Assembly: GCF_001269925.1 (NCBI RefSeq)
Contig: NZ_LHVO01000027.1
Location: 1-64,000, forward strand
Direction: 5' to 3'
DNA from: Pseudomonas sp. MIACH
GTDB taxonomy: Bacteria; Pseudomonadota; Gammaproteobacteria; Pseudomonadales; Pseudomonadaceae
Length of the DNA: 64,000 nucleotides
Positions within the stretch are counted from its first letter, which is position 1. Each line of letters opens with the position of its first letter. This document shows, in pieces, positions 45,416 to 54,516 of this stretch. The translations under genes were made by a program, and so were the position numbers. Below the pieces are notes generated by a model. That model ran no database searches and was not told where the DNA came from. It worked only from the letters and a program-made list of their open reading frames with translations.

Positions 45416-46045
45416 TCAGGCGGGCGGCTGGGTCTCCAGCATCGAAGGCCGCTGGCTGACCTCGGCGTACCAGGCGGCCAGCTTGGGATGATCCAAGCGC
45501 CATTGCATGTCCGGATGACGGAAGTCGAGGTAACCCAGGGCACAGCCCACGCTGATCGAAGCGATGTCGAAGTGGCTGGTCAGTTCGGCGATGGCGTCCT
45601 CCTCCAACTCGGCGAGGGCGCGGCGGATCTTGTTGCGCTGCTCATCGAGCCACGGCGCCCAGTGTTTTTCCGCCGGGCGCAGGGCGGTCTCGTAGCGCAC
45701 CAGCACGGCGGCATCCATGATGCCGTCGGCCATCGAGGCCAGGGTCAGGCGCCGCCAGCGGGCCGAGCCGTCGCGGGGGATCAGCGGGTTGCCGACGTGC
45801 TGGTGGTCGAAGTAGTCGAGGATCACCCGGCTGTCGTGCAGCACGCTGCCGTCGGCCAGGCGCAGGGCCGGGATCTTGCCCACGGGGTTGTCCTGCACCA
45901 GCTGCGCATCCGGGTTGACCGGGGTCGGCATGCAGCCGTGCAGGGCGACGCGGTCCTGCTGGCCGGTTTCAGCCAGCAGCACGCGGACTTTACGCACGAA
46001 CGGTGACGCGGGGTTGTGGAACAAGGTCATGCTGGGCACAGACAT
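45416..46045 (-). CDS. Glutathione S-transferase family protein
   Basis: A 209-residue soluble GST. The thioredoxin-like N-terminal domain has SPFVRKVRVLL with the usual Ser near residue 14, the cis-Pro region GKIPALRL and the glutathione-binding LHDSRVILDY. A helical C-terminal domain contains SVGCALGYLDFR. The specific substrate is unknown. GAGG precedes ATG 46045. A REPIN lies between it and the small membrane protein of the PepSY set. Confidence 0.88.
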   Translation of the reverse strand: MSVPSMTLFHNPASPFVRKVRVLLAETGQQDRVALHGCMPTPVNPDAQLVQDNPVGKIPALRLADGSVLHDSRVILDYFDHQHVGNPLIPRDGSARWRRLTLASMADGIMDAAVLVRYETALRPAEKHWAPWLDEQRNKIRRALAELEEDAIAELTSHFDIASISVGCALGYLDFRHPDMQWRLDHPKLAAWYAEVSQRPSMLETQPPA

Positions 46046-46055
46046 GGGCTTTCCT

Positions 46056-46157
46056 CTGTAGGAGCGAGCTTGCTCGCGAAGAACGTTAACGATAACGCAG
46101 CGCGTCTGCTTTGACGCGGTGCTCTCTGGTTTTTCGCCGGCAAGCCGGCTCCTACAG
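46056..46157. repeat. REPIN (TAGGAGCGAGC family)
   Basis: CTGTAGGAGCGAGCTTGCTC (from 46056) pairs with the arm ending CCGGCTCCTACAG at 46157. It overlaps the 3' end of the DUF4175-like gene by 6 bp and lies just upstream of the GST gene. Confidence 0.85.
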
Positions 46158-46322
46158 GAGGGCCCATACGCCGATCAGCGCGGGGATGCCCAACCCCACC
46201 CAACTGAGCGAGTCCCACCCGCCATCCCCCAGCAACGCCGCAAACAACCCGACGGCACTGAGCAGGCCAATCCCCAGCGGAATGCCAAACACCTTCCAGA
46301 AACTCGACTGCCTTGGCTTCAT
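46152..46322 (-). CDS. Small two-helix membrane protein (DUF4175-like) next to the PepSY gene
   Basis: A 56-residue protein made of a basic start (MKPRQSSFWK) and two hydrophobic helices (VFGIPLGIGLLSAVGLFAALL, and LSWVGLGIPALIGVWALL). ATG 46322 overlaps the stop of the PepSY gene (ATGA). Small partners of this kind follow PepSY-TM siderophore-reductase genes in pseudomonads. It probably stabilises or anchors that enzyme, which is inference from position. Confidence 0.7.
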   Translation of the reverse strand: MKPRQSSFWKVFGIPLGIGLLSAVGLFAALLGDGGWDSLSWVGLGIPALIGVWALL

Positions 46323-47422
46323 GCCTTGCCTGCCTTGCGCCGGACGATCCACAAGTAAATCCCACTCACCAGTACGATGATGGTCAGCACATCCAGCGCC
46401 GCCCAGAGGATCTTCATCGGCATGCCGCCGTAGTCACCAAAGTGCAGCGGCTGCGACATGCCCATGGCGTCCATGTACCACGGTCGTTCGCCAATGGCGG
46501 TGACGGCCAGGGTGCTGGCATCGATGAGGACCGGCGTGAGCAGATGCGAGGTCAGGTGCGTGCTGCCTTTCATGAACACCGCGTAATGGTGCTCGCTGGA
46601 GAAGCGCGTACCAGGGAAGGCGATAAAGTCCGGCTGCATGCCGGGCGCGGCCTTGGCGGCGATGTTCAGCAGTTCGCTGGCCGGTGCGCGTTGGGTCAGA
46701 GGCGGGGCGTTTTTGTAGGGTTCGATCATTGCGCTGAGGCTGTCGGTGCGCCAGGCGGCGATGATCAGGTCGGCACAGGCGCTGATCACGCCGGTCACGC
46801 CCACCACCAGTGCCCAGGTCAACGTGACCACGCCGATCAGGTTATGCAGGTCGAGCCAGCGCAGGCGCGTGGACTTGTCTTTGCGCACCGTGGCGAACTT
46901 CAAGCGGCGCATGAACGGCAGGTACAGCACCGTTCCCGAGACAATCGCCACGACAAACAGAATGCCCATGAACGCCAACAGCAACTTGCCCGGCAGGCCG
47001 GCGAACATATCCACATGCAGGCGCAGCAGGAACAGGGTGAAGCCGCCATTGGCCGACGGCATCTCGACCGCGTCGCCAGTGCGCGCATCGAGCATGAAGG
47101 TGTGGGACGAGTTGGGCTCGGTGCCCGCTGTGGCGGCCATGATCGCGATCACGCCGTTCTTGTCGTCCTCATCCCACGCCAGGTATTGCATGGCCTCGCC
47201 CGGGCGATGGGCCTGGGCTTTGGCCACCAGTTGCTCGAGGTTGAGCCGTGGCGTATCGACGGGCATCTGCGCCAGTTCGGGCTCGTTGCCCAGCAGATGG
47301 TCGATCTCGTGGTGAAACACCAGCGGCAGGCCGGTGAGGGCGAGCAGCAGCAGGAACACCGTGCAGATCAGGCTGGTCCAGGTGTGGATGAAGGACCAGC
47401 GGCGGATGGTTTTGCTTTTCAT
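46319..47422 (-). CDS. PepSY-associated transmembrane protein, probable ferric-siderophore reductase
   Basis: A 367-residue inner-membrane protein of the PepSY-TM family with about four transmembrane helices (WTSLICTVFLLLLALTGLPL, LLAFMGILFVVAIVSGTVLY, GVVTLTWALVVGVTGVISAC, ILWAALDVLTIIVLVSGIYL). Conserved His residues sit near them (FIHTWTS, LRLHVDMF, LDLHNLIG), as in the heme-binding FoxB-type reductases that release iron from imported siderophores. It is downstream of fiuA, separated by 63 bp with a terminator-like hairpin. ATG 47422 has GGAG upstream. Confidence 0.8.
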   Translation of the reverse strand: MKSKTIRRWSFIHTWTSLICTVFLLLLALTGLPLVFHHEIDHLLGNEPELAQMPVDTPRLNLEQLVAKAQAHRPGEAMQYLAWDEDDKNGVIAIMAATAGTEPNSSHTFMLDARTGDAVEMPSANGGFTLFLLRLHVDMFAGLPGKLLLAFMGILFVVAIVSGTVLYLPFMRRLKFATVRKDKSTRLRWLDLHNLIGVVTLTWALVVGVTGVISACADLIIAAWRTDSLSAMIEPYKNAPPLTQRAPASELLNIAAKAAPGMQPDFIAFPGTRFSSEHHYAVFMKGSTHLTSHLLTPVLIDASTLAVTAIGERPWYMDAMGMSQPLHFGDYGGMPMKILWAALDVLTIIVLVSGIYLWIVRRKAGKA

Positions 47423-47439
47423 CACGGCTCCAAAGGCAA

Positions 47440-47464
47440 AAGGGCCGCGGTTCAGGCGGCCCTT
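47440..47464 (-). terminator. Terminator/attenuator between fiuA and the PepSY gene
   Basis: A 9-bp G+C-rich stem (AAGGGCCGC / GCGGCCCTT) with a 7-base loop is followed by TTTT on the minus strand just after the fiuA stop. It may partly reduce read-through into the PepSY gene. Confidence 0.65.
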
Positions 47465-47485
47465 CATCAGCGGTTTCTCACCGTC

Positions 47486-49924
47486 TTAGAATTTGTAGTT
47501 CACGCTGGCGACCACGTTACGTTGGTCGCCGTAGTAGCAGTAGAAACCATCGCAGGTAGACAGGTAGTCCTTGTTGAAGATGTTCTTGGCATCAACGGCC
47601 ACGGTCACACCCTTCATAGTGCTGTTCAAGCGGCCGAGATCGTAATGCACCGAGGCGTCGTAAACGGTGTAGGAGCCTACATGGCCCAGGTCGGTGTTGG
47701 CAGCGTTGCCGTAGGTATCGCCGACGTAACGTACGCCCGCACCCACACCAAAACCGTCCAGTGGCCCGCTGCGCCATGTGTAGTCAGCCCAGCCTGTGGC
47801 CTGGTTGCGAGGTAATTGGTTGAGACGGTTGCCTTTTTCAGCGGCAACGCCTTGAGTGATTTCGCTGTCGTTATAGGTATATGAACCCACCAGTTTCAGG
47901 CTTTCGGTGACGTCGGCACTGGCTTCCAACTCCAGGCCACGTACCTGCACCTCACCCACTTGGCGAGTGATACTGCCCTCGGTGACTGAGGTATTTTGCT
48001 GGGTCAGGTCGAACACGGCAGCGGTGAACAACGCCTTGGTGCCTGGAGGCTGATACTTGATACCGGCTTCGTACTGTTTGCCTTCAGTGGGCTTGAATGC
48101 CCCGGTGCTGCCCACTTGCGTACCTGAGCCGGCCTGGAATGATTCGGCGTAGGACAGATACGGGGTGATGCCGTTGTCGAAGACGTAGCTCAGCGCCGCG
48201 TTGCCGCTGAAGTGCTTGTCACGCTGGGTGTTGGTCGCATCATTCAGGTTATGGAAGGTGGTACCGGTATGTACCCAGTCTTCACGACCGCCGAGGGTCA
48301 GGCGCCAGTTGTCGAGGGCCATCTGGTCCTGGACGTACAGGCCGGTCTGCTGGGTCTTTTGGGTGTAGTCGTACATGGTGAAGTACTGGACCTTGGAGAA
48401 GTCCTGCCCGTACACCGGACGATTGAAGTTGATGGTCGGCACACCCGCCGACCCCCATAACCAGCGCGCGTCGCTGGTAGAGCGCTGGTGGTCCAGCCCC
48501 AGCAACAGCGTGTGGCTTACCGCGCCAGTCTGGAAGTCGGCCTGGAAGTTGTTGTCGACGGCGAACTGACCGATATTTTCATCGACCTTGCCGGCCGAGC
48601 GACTTACGTTGCCGTCGGTGTCGACCGCCACTTCAGGGCCATTCGGAAAGAAGGCGCCACCGGCAGTGATGCCTTGGAACGACAAATCGTTCTTGGTGTA
48701 GCGCAGGTTCTGATGGAACTGCCAGGTATCGTTCAGACGCGTTTCGAAAGCGTAGCCAAGGGCGTAGTAGGTACGGTCGTAGAATTCCCAATCCGGATCA
48801 CCCAGGTTCTTGTGATGGGAGATCTTGCCGGCCGGCGAACTCAGCTTGGTGCCTTGCAGCGGCAGGAACTGCCCGGTGATGCCGGTATCGTCACGGGTGA
48901 ACTGGGTGAGCAACGTCAGTTTGCTGTCGTCGTTGATATTCCAGGTCAGGCTCGGGGCGATGTTGTAGCGCTTGTCCGGGATGTGATCCACGGCGGTGTT
49001 GCTGTCGCGCACCACGCCGCTGACGCGGTACAGGAACTGGCCCTCGTCGTCGATCTTGCCGGTGCTGTCGAAGTTGATCTGCTTATGGTTGTTGCTGCCG
49101 GCCTGTACTTCGATCTCATTCGAGCTTTCGGCCTGGGGGCGGCGGCTGACCATGTCCAGCAAACCACCGGGCGGGGTTTGCCCGTAGACCGACGATGCCG
49201 GGCCGCGCAGGACGGCAATGCGTTCCAGGTTCCAGGTGTCGATCTTTGGCGTGGCGTAGTTGCCTTTGGGTAATGGCAGGCCGTCGAGGAATTGAGTAGG
49301 GACAAAACCGCGTACCAGCAGCCAGTCACTTCGGGAATCGGAACCGTAGCCGGAACTCTGCACGCCAGCGGTGTAGCGCAAAGCGTCGTTGAGGTTGAGT
49401 ACGGATCGGTCTTCCATTTGTTTGCGAGTGATCACGGTCACCGAACGTGGCAGCTCGGCAATCGGTGTATCAGTCTTGGTGCCCGCCGCAGTGCGTGTTG
49501 CAACATAGCCGTCCACCGGACCCCATGCACTTTCATAGCCGCCTTGCCCTGTGATGTTAGTCACCGGCAGCGCCATCACCCCCTCCGGAACCGCCACCAG
49601 CGTGTACGTCCCCGCGCTGCTCTGCTCCAGCTGCAAGCCGGTGCCGCGCAAGGCTTCACGCAGTGCGCTCGGTGCATCGAACTGGCCTTGGACCGGGGCC
49701 GAGGTCTTGCCTGCTGCCAGCGTCGGGTTGAGGGTCAGTGCCAGGCCGGCCTGGCTGGCGATCTGGTTCAGGGTGCTGGCCAGCGGTGCGGCCGGCAGGT
49801 TGTAGGCGCGCACGCTGGAGGCTTGTTCGGCGGCAATCAGCGCAGTGCTGGTCAGTGGGGCGCTGAGGGCAATAGCCACGGCTAACAGGCTGGGGCGCAA
49901 CAAGGTGTCTAGCGTGCGGGACAT
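47486..49924 (-). CDS. fiuA: FiuA-type TonB-dependent ferrichrome/xenosiderophore receptor
   Basis: An 812-residue outer-membrane transducer receptor. A signal peptide (about 1-32) is followed by an STN signalling domain (ASTLNQIASQAGLALTLNPT, about 45-110), a plug (about 130-250; SVTVITRKQMEDRS, RGPASSVYGQTPPGG) and a barrel ending in aromatic Phe (SVNYKF). STN receptors talk to a FecR-like anti-sigma factor, encoded here just upstream by fiuR. The synteny creBCD...fiuA-R-I matches P. aeruginosa, where FiuA imports ferrichrome. ATG 49924 has GGAG 7 bp upstream. The substrate is inferred from synteny and could differ. Confidence 0.85.
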   Translation of the reverse strand: MSRTLDTLLRPSLLAVAIALSAPLTSTALIAAEQASSVRAYNLPAAPLASTLNQIASQAGLALTLNPTLAAGKTSAPVQGQFDAPSALREALRGTGLQLEQSSAGTYTLVAVPEGVMALPVTNITGQGGYESAWGPVDGYVATRTAAGTKTDTPIAELPRSVTVITRKQMEDRSVLNLNDALRYTAGVQSSGYGSDSRSDWLLVRGFVPTQFLDGLPLPKGNYATPKIDTWNLERIAVLRGPASSVYGQTPPGGLLDMVSRRPQAESSNEIEVQAGSNNHKQINFDSTGKIDDEGQFLYRVSGVVRDSNTAVDHIPDKRYNIAPSLTWNINDDSKLTLLTQFTRDDTGITGQFLPLQGTKLSSPAGKISHHKNLGDPDWEFYDRTYYALGYAFETRLNDTWQFHQNLRYTKNDLSFQGITAGGAFFPNGPEVAVDTDGNVSRSAGKVDENIGQFAVDNNFQADFQTGAVSHTLLLGLDHQRSTSDARWLWGSAGVPTINFNRPVYGQDFSKVQYFTMYDYTQKTQQTGLYVQDQMALDNWRLTLGGREDWVHTGTTFHNLNDATNTQRDKHFSGNAALSYVFDNGITPYLSYAESFQAGSGTQVGSTGAFKPTEGKQYEAGIKYQPPGTKALFTAAVFDLTQQNTSVTEGSITRQVGEVQVRGLELEASADVTESLKLVGSYTYNDSEITQGVAAEKGNRLNQLPRNQATGWADYTWRSGPLDGFGVGAGVRYVGDTYGNAANTDLGHVGSYTVYDASVHYDLGRLNSTMKGVTVAVDAKNIFNKDYLSTCDGFYCYYGDQRNVVASVNYKF

Positions 49925-50010
49925 GGGCGGCTCCTGAATGGAAGTAATTCGCAATTGCCTATGTGCCGAACGAGAATCGAAAAGTGATAGGGCAGGATCA
50001 AAATATTTTT

Positions 50011-50055
50011 TGTGGTGGGTTTGAGGGCCTCATCGGAGCAAGCCCCGCTACCACA
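50011..50055. repeat. Single degenerate REP between fiuR and fiuA
   Basis: GCCTCATCGGAGCAAGCCCC with weak outer TGTGGT/ACCACA arms lies in the roughly 135-bp fiuA-fiuR gap. No independent promoter was recognised with confidence. Confidence 0.5.
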
Positions 50056-50059
50056 GAAC

Positions 50060-51028
50060 CTAAGGCTTACCCGTGACCGTCACCCACCACGGCGTGTGCT
50101 GTTCGATCTGCACCGGGAGTGTGGGCAGCAGCGCATTGAGCGCCAGGGTGGTGTCGTGCAGTGGGAAGCTGCCGGTGATGCGCAGGTCGGCGACGTTTTT
50201 ATCCACCCCCAGATAGCCGGTGCGGTAGCGGCTGAGTTCCTGCACCACATCGCCCAGGCGGGCGTTGTCGACCACCAACATGCCGCGCGTCCAGGCATCG
50301 GTGGCGGGGGTGACGGCAAAGGCAGGGCCGAGGCCGTCGCTGCGCATCAACACTTGTTGGCCGGCCTTGAACACCTGTTCCTGTTGCAGCGCTTCGGGCT
50401 GGGCACCCACCGCTGATTGCAGCACGCTCAGGCGCGTGGCGTCGTCTTCGCGCTTGACGATAAACCGCGTGCCCAGCGCGCGCAGGCTGCCGTCGCGGGT
50501 TTGCACATAGAACGGACGCGCATCGTCGTGGCCGGTCTCGACGAAGATTTCGCCTTCCTGCAACACGATCAGCCGGCGCTTTTCATCGAAGCGCACGTCG
50601 ATGGCACTGTGGGTGTTGAGGTTGATCAACGTACCGTCCGCCAGTTTCAGCGTGCGCTGCTCGCCGGTGGCGGTGCGCTGGTCGGCCAGCCAATAGTGGA
50701 TCGGCACATAGCGCTCGCCGGCAAACAACGCCAGGCCGCATATCAGCGCAATACTCGCCAGGCCGCTGCCCAGCTTGCGCACGCGCTGGCGAATGCCTTC
50801 GCGCGACTGCAATAACGCCGCGCGCGCCGGGCCCGAAGCCGCGCTGAAACGCTGGTCGAGCATGCCCAGTTGGCGCCAGGCACGGGCGTGCTCTTCATCG
50901 CTGGCCAGCCATTTGCTGAATTCTTCGCGCTCCACCGGACTGTCGTCGCCCGAATCGAGGGACAACTGCCAGGCAATCGCCGCATCCAGCACCCGTGCTG
51001 AGACCGGTTTGGCGCTGATCAGGGTCAT
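50060..51028 (-). CDS. fiuR: FiuR, FecR-type anti-sigma regulator
   Basis: A 322-residue single-pass protein. A cytoplasmic DUF4880 helix region (about 15-70; AIAWQLSLDSGD, FSKWLASDEEHARAWRQL) is followed by a transmembrane helix (about 97-112) and the periplasmic FecR domain (GEQRTLKLADGTLINLNTHS, LQEGEIFVETGHDDARPF, LRALGTRFIV) with a C-terminal STN-contact part (VVQELSRYRTGYLGV). It relays ligand binding by FiuA to FiuI. The start overlaps the fiuI stop (ATGA). Confidence 0.9.
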   Translation of the reverse strand: MTLISAKPVSARVLDAAIAWQLSLDSGDDSPVEREEFSKWLASDEEHARAWRQLGMLDQRFSAASGPARAALLQSREGIRQRVRKLGSGLASIALICGLALFAGERYVPIHYWLADQRTATGEQRTLKLADGTLINLNTHSAIDVRFDEKRRLIVLQEGEIFVETGHDDARPFYVQTRDGSLRALGTRFIVKREDDATRLSVLQSAVGAQPEALQQEQVFKAGQQVLMRSDGLGPAFAVTPATDAWTRGMLVVDNARLGDVVQELSRYRTGYLGVDKNVADLRITGSFPLHDTTLALNALLPTLPVQIEQHTPWWVTVTGKP

Positions 51029-51543
51029 AGCGGCTCGCCATACAGGGCGATGTAGCACTGGCGAATGCCCTGGGCCAGGTACTGGCGCACACGCGGCACC
51101 GACACACCCAGGCGTTGGGCGATTTCAGCGTGGCCCAGCCCGTCGAGGCGGTTATAGAGGAAGGCGGCGCGGGCCTTGCTCGACAGCTTGCCGAGCAGGC
51201 GGTCGATGGCCTTGAGGTCTTCGAGGATCAGTTGCTGCTCTTCGGGCGAAGGGTGTTCGCTTTCCGGGATCAGCATCAATTCGGTGAGGTAAGCCTGTTC
51301 GAGGGCGGCGCGACGGAAGTAGTCGAACAGCAAACCCTTGGCGATGGCCACCAGAAATGCCCGTGGTTCGCGGGGCTCGCGCAACTCGTCACGGCCGAGC
51401 AGGCGCATGAAGGTGTCCTGGCTCAGGTCTTCGGCGCGGCTCGGGCAGGCTACGTTGCGCCGCAGCCAGGCCAGCAGCCAGCCACGATGGTCGCGATACA
51501 ACGCGCCAACAAGCTCACTGTGTGGGTTCTGGACCGACGACAA
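51025..51543 (-). CDS. fiuI: FiuI, iron-starvation ECF sigma factor
   Basis: A 172-residue FecI-type sigma factor with region 2 (ELVGALYRDHRGWLLAWLRR, AEDLSQDTFMRLL) and region 4 (LSSKARAAFLYNRLDGLGHA, LGVSVPRVRQYLAQGIRQCY). It should direct transcription of fiuA upon siderophore signalling. A Fur-box-like sequence lies about 35 bp upstream of the start, which suits repression by iron. It is the first gene of the fiuI-fiuR-fiuA set. Confidence 0.9.
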   Translation of the reverse strand: MSSVQNPHSELVGALYRDHRGWLLAWLRRNVACPSRAEDLSQDTFMRLLGRDELREPREPRAFLVAIAKGLLFDYFRRAALEQAYLTELMLIPESEHPSPEEQQLILEDLKAIDRLLGKLSSKARAAFLYNRLDGLGHAEIAQRLGVSVPRVRQYLAQGIRQCYIALYGEPL

Positions 51544-51574
51544 GGCATCACCGAATAAACTGTAGGTTTAAACT

Positions 51575-51595
51575 AACGAGAATTATTCGCGATTG
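51575..51595 (-). promoter_or_regulatory. Fur-box-like sequence upstream of fiuI
   Basis: AACGAGAATTATTCGCGATT shows the A+T-rich GAGAAT-NATT pattern seen in Pseudomonas Fur boxes and sits where a fiuI promoter is expected. The match to the 19-bp consensus is partial. Confidence 0.5.
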
Positions 51596-51643
51596 TCTCA
51601 GAGGCGTAGAGCGGGCGCAATTGGCGTCTGTCGGGAGATGACA

Positions 51644-52351
51644 TTAAAACGATGGCGCGTGTTTACGCCGTTTCCATTGGCTCAAGCGCTCTTGCAGTGC
51701 CTGAGGCGTGTCGATCTGCTGCTGACGCGCGCGGCTGAACAGGATCAGCATCAGCTCCGCCGTGGCGAGTGCGTCGGCGCTGGCGTGATGGCGCTCGCCT
51801 ACGTGCAGGTTGAAGTGATTGATCCAGTCGTCCAGCCCGGCTTCGCGGATCGGTGCCTCGGGACACAGCAGCGGGGCGATGTCGGCCACATCGAGGAATG
51901 GGTGGGCCAGGCGGTAACCCAGGCTGTCCTTGAGCGCGCGGCCCAGCATGTGTTGATCGAACGGCGCGTGGAAGGCGAGCAGCGGGCTGTCGCCGACAAA
52001 CTCCATGAAGTCCAACAGTGCCTCGACCGGGTCGCTGCCGGCAGCAATCGCGCTGGGGCCGATGCCGTGGATCAACACGCTGGGGCTGAGTTTGGTTTCG
52101 GCGCGGTGCAGGGTGCGCTCGAACAGTTGGGAAAAGTCCACCGCGCCGTCCTCGATCACAACCGCGCCGATGGACAGCACCTGGTCACGGTTGAGGTTCA
52201 GGCCGCTGGTTTCCAGGTCCACCACGACCCAGCGCTGGCTGCGCAACGGATCGTTGCCCAGCGGTGAGGGCTTGCGCAGTTGCTCCAGACGCTGTTGTTG
52301 CGTGCTGTCGAGTCCCGGTTTTTTCGTCCGCAGCCAACTGAACAGACTCAC
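51644..52351 (-). CDS. DnaQ-like 3'-5' exonuclease (DEDDh)
   Basis: A 235-residue nuclease with DEDDh residues visible: Exo I VVVDLETSGLN, Exo II HAPFDQHML and Exo III HHASADALATAEL. Similar stand-alone proteins pair with the DUF294 protein in pseudomonads. Its ATG overlaps the stop of that gene by 4 bp. A proofreading or small-RNA/oligonucleotide role is possible, but no polymerase subunit is nearby. Confidence 0.85.
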   Translation of the reverse strand: MSLFSWLRTKKPGLDSTQQQRLEQLRKPSPLGNDPLRSQRWVVVDLETSGLNLNRDQVLSIGAVVIEDGAVDFSQLFERTLHRAETKLSPSVLIHGIGPSAIAAGSDPVEALLDFMEFVGDSPLLAFHAPFDQHMLGRALKDSLGYRLAHPFLDVADIAPLLCPEAPIREAGLDDWINHFNLHVGERHHASADALATAELMLILFSRARQQQIDTPQALQERLSQWKRRKHAPSF

Positions 52352-54309
52352 AGCTGATACCGCAACGTCAGGCTGCTCTGCAGGCGCTGGGCCTGGCGCA
52401 GGGATTCGCGCAGGATGCGCCGGTCCAGGTGGTTGAGGCTGTCGGGGTCGACGCGGTTGGAGTACGGCTGGTTTTCCCGGGTCTGCAACTGGTGCTGCTG
52501 CATGCGGGTTTGCTGGATAAAGTGGTACGCCTCTTCATAAGCGGCGCCATCCAGCGGCTCGATCACTTCTTTGACCACCAACTGGCGCAGGCGCTCCAGG
52601 GTGTTATTGGCGTGGATGCCATTGGCCATGGCCAGCAGGCGCGCGCCATCTACAAAAGGTGTCAGGCCCTGCACTTTGAGGTCGAGTGTGGCCTTTTCCG
52701 CGCCTTTACGGGTCAGCACAAAATCGCGGAAACGTCCTACGGGCGGACGCTGGCGCAAGGCGTTCTCGGCCAGCATGCGTTGGAACAGCCGGTTATCCCC
52801 GACCTGGTCAAGAATGCCCTGGCGCAGTTGCTCGCAGCCCCGTTCATCGCCCCAGACTGCGCGCAGGTCAAAATAGATACTCGACCCCAGCAGGTTCTCC
52901 GGCGTCGCCTCGCGAATAAACGCGGCAAACCGCCGTGCCCATTCAGCGCGCGACAGGCACAGCTCCGGGTTGCCGGCCATGATATTGCCTTTGCACAGGC
53001 TGAACCCGCACAGCGCCAGGCTCTGGTTGATCTGCTGCGCCAGGGGCAGCAACCGCTCGCGAATCTCGGCGGCTTCCACCGCGTCCTTGGCTTCGAACAG
53101 GATGCCGTTGTCCTGGTCGGTGTACAGCGTCTGCTCGCGCCGGCCTTCGCTGCCGAAACACAGCCAACTGAACGGCACGCCGGGGTCGCCTTTTTCGGCC
53201 AGGGTCAGCTCGATCACCCGGCACACGGTGTGATCGTTGAGCAGGGTAATGATGTGGGTGATCTGGGTCGACGACGCGCCATGGGCGAGCATGCGCTCCA
53301 CCAGTTGGCCGATCTCGCCGCGCAGCGCTACCAGGTTCTCCACCCGTGGCGCATTGCGGATGGTGCGGGCCAGGTGCACCAGGTCGACCCGTTGCAGGGA
53401 AAACAGGTCGCGCTCGGACACCACGCCGCACAGGCGCTGGTCCTTGACCAGGCAGACGTGGGCGATATGCCGCTCGGTCATGGCGATGGCGGCGTCGAAG
53501 GCGCTGTGGTCCGGCGTTAAAAAGAACGGCGCCTGGGTCATATGGCCTTCAATGCCCTGGCTGAAGTCGCCGGTGCCGTCGGCCACCACCTGGCGCAGGT
53601 CGCGCAGGGTGAAAATGCCCAGGGGGGCCTTGTCTTCGTCGACGATCACAATGCTGCCCACCTGCTGCTCATGCATCAGCGTTACCGCTTCGCGTAGCGG
53701 TGTCTGCGGGCTGCAGGTGACCGGGTGGCGCATGGCCAATTCGCCCAGACGGGTGTTCAGGGAGTATTGCGTGCCGAGGGTTTCCACGGCTTTTTGCTGC
53801 ACTTGCTGGTTGATCTGGTCCAACAGGCTGCTGACGCCGCGCAAGGCGAAGTCCCGGAACGGGCTGGAGAGGGCGAACAGCTTGATAAAGGCTGGCTTGT
53901 TCAGTTGCAGGCAGAAGGTGTCTTCGGCGGCTTTATGTTCGGTGCGGGTGGCCCGCTCTCCTAACAGCGCCGCGAGGGGAAAACACTCACCGGTGGTGAT
54001 TTCGAAGGTGGTTTCTGCTGAGTCCGGGCGCTCACCCACGACTCGGCCTTGCTTGACGATGTAAAAGTGTTCGACCGGCCCGCCCGAGGGCTTGAGGATG
54101 CTCTCGCCGGGGCCGAAGAAGCGCAACTGGCACTGTTCCACCAGGAACGCCAGGTGCGCGTGTTCCATCTGGTTGAACGGTGGGAAGCGTTGCAGGAACT
54201 GCAGGGTGCCGTGGATGTTCTGCAATACAGCAGTTTTCCCCGCCTGGGCGAAGGCATCAGCTTTACTCATAACCATGACCGCAATTTTTTTGTCGTTATC
54301 GTCCTGCAT
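52348..54309 (-). CDS. cNMP-binding/CBS/DUF294 nucleotidyltransferase-like signalling protein
   Basis: A 653-residue cytoplasmic multidomain protein. A cyclic-nucleotide-binding domain (about 45-150; FFGPGESILKPSG, TGECFPLAALLGER) is followed by a CBS pair (about 195-310; VGSIVIVDEDKAPLGIFTLR, HVCLVKDQRLCGVVSERDLF). A DUF294 nucleotidyltransferase domain (about 330-480) has FGSEGRREQTLYTDQDNG, keeping the G-S and D-x-D of the fold, and a DUF294 C-terminal domain completes it. This is the GlnE/GlnD-like putative regulator family; the target is unknown. It is co-transcribed with the exonuclease. GGAG lies 7 bp before ATG 54309. Confidence 0.88.
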   Translation of the reverse strand: MQDDNDKKIAVMVMSKADAFAQAGKTAVLQNIHGTLQFLQRFPPFNQMEHAHLAFLVEQCQLRFFGPGESILKPSGGPVEHFYIVKQGRVVGERPDSAETTFEITTGECFPLAALLGERATRTEHKAAEDTFCLQLNKPAFIKLFALSSPFRDFALRGVSSLLDQINQQVQQKAVETLGTQYSLNTRLGELAMRHPVTCSPQTPLREAVTLMHEQQVGSIVIVDEDKAPLGIFTLRDLRQVVADGTGDFSQGIEGHMTQAPFFLTPDHSAFDAAIAMTERHIAHVCLVKDQRLCGVVSERDLFSLQRVDLVHLARTIRNAPRVENLVALRGEIGQLVERMLAHGASSTQITHIITLLNDHTVCRVIELTLAEKGDPGVPFSWLCFGSEGRREQTLYTDQDNGILFEAKDAVEAAEIRERLLPLAQQINQSLALCGFSLCKGNIMAGNPELCLSRAEWARRFAAFIREATPENLLGSSIYFDLRAVWGDERGCEQLRQGILDQVGDNRLFQRMLAENALRQRPPVGRFRDFVLTRKGAEKATLDLKVQGLTPFVDGARLLAMANGIHANNTLERLRQLVVKEVIEPLDGAAYEEAYHFIQQTRMQQHQLQTRENQPYSNRVDPDSLNHLDRRILRESLRQAQRLQSSLTLRYQL

Positions 54310-54516
54310 GGTCGACTCCTGAGCGGCAGGTGCCCATTGGACGTAAGTCTAGGTCGATGAAAATGCCGCATAACTAAGGAAAAACCTTACACGACTATCG
54401 TCCAAACCCCGTAGAACGCCCACTAGGCAAACTTTCCGACGAAGTGCACATTGATCGCCCTTCCGCAGATGTCTGACGAGTGTGCTGGGAGATTGACGAA
54501 AACTGCTGAGAAACGT

